This document shows positions 4,012 to 5,642 of a stretch of 5,642 bases of DNA, one piece after another; within the stretch, counting starts at the first letter, position 1; every line of letters starts with the position of its first letter. The notes beneath the pieces were generated by a model that was not told where the DNA came from, did no database searches, and saw only the letters and a list, made by a program, of their open reading frames with translations. The position numbers and the translations under genes are program-made. This stretch comes from Bacillota bacterium (GTDB lineage Bacteria; Bacillota; Clostridia; Oscillospirales; Ruminococcaceae), in NCBI GenBank assembly GCA_023395695.1, contig JAEWYJ010000062.1, forward strand, positions 1 to 5,642. The letters are read 5' to 3'.

Positions 4012-4507
4012 GCGGCATCCGTTGCGCCAAGCACGAAAACGCCCCTAATAGTCAGCTCCATAGAAACCCAAAACGTCGTGGCGGTCTGTTATGCGTCTGG
4101 CTGTGTTGCCACCCCGAAAGGAGCGCCAGCCCATTTGTGTCTCTGCCTTGGCAGCCATAAAACCGTTTTCCGAGGCCCGCCTCACCTTTTCGGCGGTATG
4201 ACTATACGGAAAATTCAAAACATGGCAAGGGCGCTATTTATCAGAAAAGCGGCAATAACGGCGGCAAGCTTTTCAGCGCTTTACAGCTGAACCAACCGTA
4301 CACCGGGACTGGGCCGGTGCGGATATTTTGTGGCGGGCAAGCGCGACAACGCAGCCGGTACAAAACAGGCCGCCAGATCAGCTCGGTTTTCTGGCGGCTT
4401 GGCTATAAAGCTCTGAACATTCGCACCGTATCGGCGGCCTCTTTTAAAAATAGCGCCCTTTATAAATCTTACTACTTTGCCGCCGTGCGGAGAAACGAGG
4501 AAGCATT
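4012..4507. other. 496-bp region between dpaB and asnB without a recognised gene
   Basis: No clear intrinsic terminator for dpaB and no consensus promoter for asnB were found. Frame 3 is free of stops from 4161 through 4538, about 125 codons, with codons such as GGC, AGC, CAG and AAC that resemble the real neighbours, yet I see no good ATG with an RBS and no known motif. Hairpins present are CACCGG/CCGGTG (4301-4319) and the strong one at 4366-4401. A small GAGG/CCTC stem at 4172-4183 is followed by ACCTTTT. It could be a decayed gene or a long structured leader of asnB. Confidence 0.5.
4366..4401 (+). repeat. Strong hairpin in the leader region upstream of asnB
   Basis: GCCGCCAGA (4369-4377) and TCTGGCGGC (4390-4398) pair perfectly, and the stem extends to 12 pairs with one G-U when read as plus-strand RNA. 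The loop has 12 bases (TCAGCTCGGTTT). No T-run follows on the plus strand, so it is not a terminator in that direction. On the minus strand TTTTGT follows directly, but no minus-strand gene would use it. Confidence 0.6.
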
Positions 4508-5642
4508 ATGTGTGGAATTACCGGTTTTTGTAATGTAGGCGCCGACTACACGCAGTCGCGGCCAAAATGGCAAAATATTTTGGGCGGCATGAAGCAGTCG
4601 CTCGCTCATCGCGGCCCCGATGAGGAGGGGACTTTGCTGCTGCCACAGGCCGGCCTGGCGCAACGCCGGCTGTCAATTATCGATTTAAGCAACGGGCATC
4701 AGCCGATGACCCGCAAAAGCTATGGCAACAGCTATACAATTGTTTATAACGGCGAGCTTTATAATACCCATGAGCTGCGGCAAAGCCTTATCAGCATGGG
4801 CCACAGCTTTGAAACCCACTGCGATACCGAGGTTGTGTTAACCGGCTGTATGGCACTTGGAATGGAATTTGTCAGACAGATGAACGGCATCTTTGCTTTT
4901 GCCTTGTGGGATGACAACGCGCACCGCCTGTTCATAGTGCGGGATCGATTAGGCGTCAAGCCGCTGTTTTATACTGTGCTGGATGGCACCCTGATTTTCG
5001 GCTCCGAAATAAAGGCTTTGCTTGAATATCCGGGCTTTAAGCCGCGCGTCGACATGCAGGGATTAAGCGAGGTGTTCGGCCTTGGCCCGGCAAAGTCGTA
5101 TGGGCGCGGTGTATTTAAGGACGTTTACGAGGTTCTGCCGGGAAATATTCTGTCCTTTGGCCACACCGGTATAAAAGAAACGCCCTACTGGCAGCTGGTC
5201 AGTGCACCGCATGAGGATTCGTTTGAAAAAACGGTGGAAAAAATCCGCCATCTGCTGACCGACGCGGTAGAACGACAGATGGTTTCTGATATTCCCATTT
5301 GTACATTCCTGTCCGGAGGGGTAGACTCCAGTCTGATTACCGCTATCTGCGCCAACGCGCTAAAAACCAAGAACAGGCAAATTGAAACCTACTCGTTTGA
5401 TTTTACCGGCAACGCCAAAAATTTTAAATCAAACGCTTTTCAGCCGTCGCAGGATCGCCCCTTTGTCGATATCATGGTCGAAAACGTTAACAGCAAGCAC
5501 ACCTATCTGGAATGCGACAGCCTTGATCTGGCCGACAACCTGTTTGACGCCGTAAACGCGCGAGACCTGCCAAATATGGCGGATGTTGAATCGTCACTGC
5601 TCTATTTCTGCCGCAAGGTGGCCGTCAACAACAAGGTAGCGC
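4508..5642 (+). CDS. asnB: Asparagine synthetase (glutamine-hydrolysing), N-terminal 378 codons
   Basis: Converts aspartate, glutamine and ATP to asparagine, glutamate, AMP and pyrophosphate in the cytoplasm. The N-terminal class II glutaminase domain begins MCGITGF, with Cys2 as nucleophile after Met removal, followed by LAHRGPDEEG (32-41), QRRLSIIDL (52-60), YNGELYN (80-86) and CDTEV (105-109). The synthetase domain starts after about residue 210 and shows the ATP pyrophosphatase loop SGGVDSS (269-275). DLPNMADVESSLLYFCRKVA (353-372) is also typical. The family is usually 600 or more residues, so the right edge removes roughly 40%. GAGG at 4497-4500 lies seven bases before the ATG. It stands alone after a long gap from dpaB, so is probably not in that operon. 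Bacillus has a sporulation paralogue (AsnO), but nothing here shows that this copy is one. Confidence 0.96.
   Translation, partial: MCGITGFCNVGADYTQSRPKWQNILGGMKQSLAHRGPDEEGTLLLPQAGLAQRRLSIIDLSNGHQPMTRKSYGNSYTIVYNGELYNTHELRQSLISMGHSFETHCDTEVVLTGCMALGMEFVRQMNGIFAFALWDDNAHRLFIVRDRLGVKPLFYTVLDGTLIFGSEIKALLEYPGFKPRVDMQGLSEVFGLGPAKSYGRGVFKDVYEVLPGNILSFGHTGIKETPYWQLVSAPHEDSFEKTVEKIRHLLTDAVERQMVSDIPICTFLSGGVDSSLITAICANALKTKNRQIETYSFDFTGNAKNFKSNAFQPSQDRPFVDIMVENVNSKHTYLECDSLDLADNLFDAVNARDLPNMADVESSLLYFCRKVAVNNKVA

Noticed and set aside
4012..4507. T-box leader for asnB
   Set aside because: I searched for AGGGTGGNACCGCG and a following terminator with T-run and found neither.

Overview
The window looks like chromosome from an endospore-forming, moderate-GC Firmicute, probably Clostridia. 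The main reason is a dpaA-dpaB pair (dipicolinate synthase), found almost only in spore formers. Strong AGGAGG-type ribosome binding sites on nearly every gene and a DtxR/MntR-type metalloregulator next to a TroA-like metal-binding lipoprotein fit this. I cannot name the genus.

Left part (about 1-1140) is a minus-strand metal-homeostasis operon. Reading leftwards, it has a promoter region with a perfect 16-bp palindrome, a 35-residue single-span membrane peptide not usually annotated, an MntR/DtxR-family repressor of 218 aa, and the first 50 codons of a metal ABC transporter substrate-binding lipoprotein that runs off the left edge. The likely logic is autoregulation: metal-loaded repressor binds the palindrome and shuts off its own gene, the small membrane protein and the uptake system.

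Middle part (1140-2420) is on the plus strand. It holds a 29-residue cysteine-rich peptide gene with a good RBS and its own clear intrinsic terminator. Next comes an AT-rich spacer with two near-identical 29-bp direct repeats around a perfect 13-bp hairpin, each repeat carrying a TGGTATAAT extended -10. Then follows a single-cysteine, AhpE-like peroxiredoxin, with an 18-bp perfect GC-rich hairpin about 90 bp downstream.

Right part (2420-5642) is on the plus strand. It contains dpaA and dpaB, separated by 2 nt and translationally coupled, which make dipicolinate in the mother cell for spore core dehydration and heat resistance. A 496-bp stretch without a recognisable gene follows; it has one long stop-free frame and a strong hairpin. 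The window ends in the 5' two-thirds or so of asnB, glutamine-hydrolysing asparagine synthetase, cut by the right edge.

The least ordinary items are the two tiny peptides (888-995 minus and 1345-1434 plus), the operator/promoter architecture at 1022-1081, the repeat module at 1613-1751, and the unexplained leader-like region before asnB.
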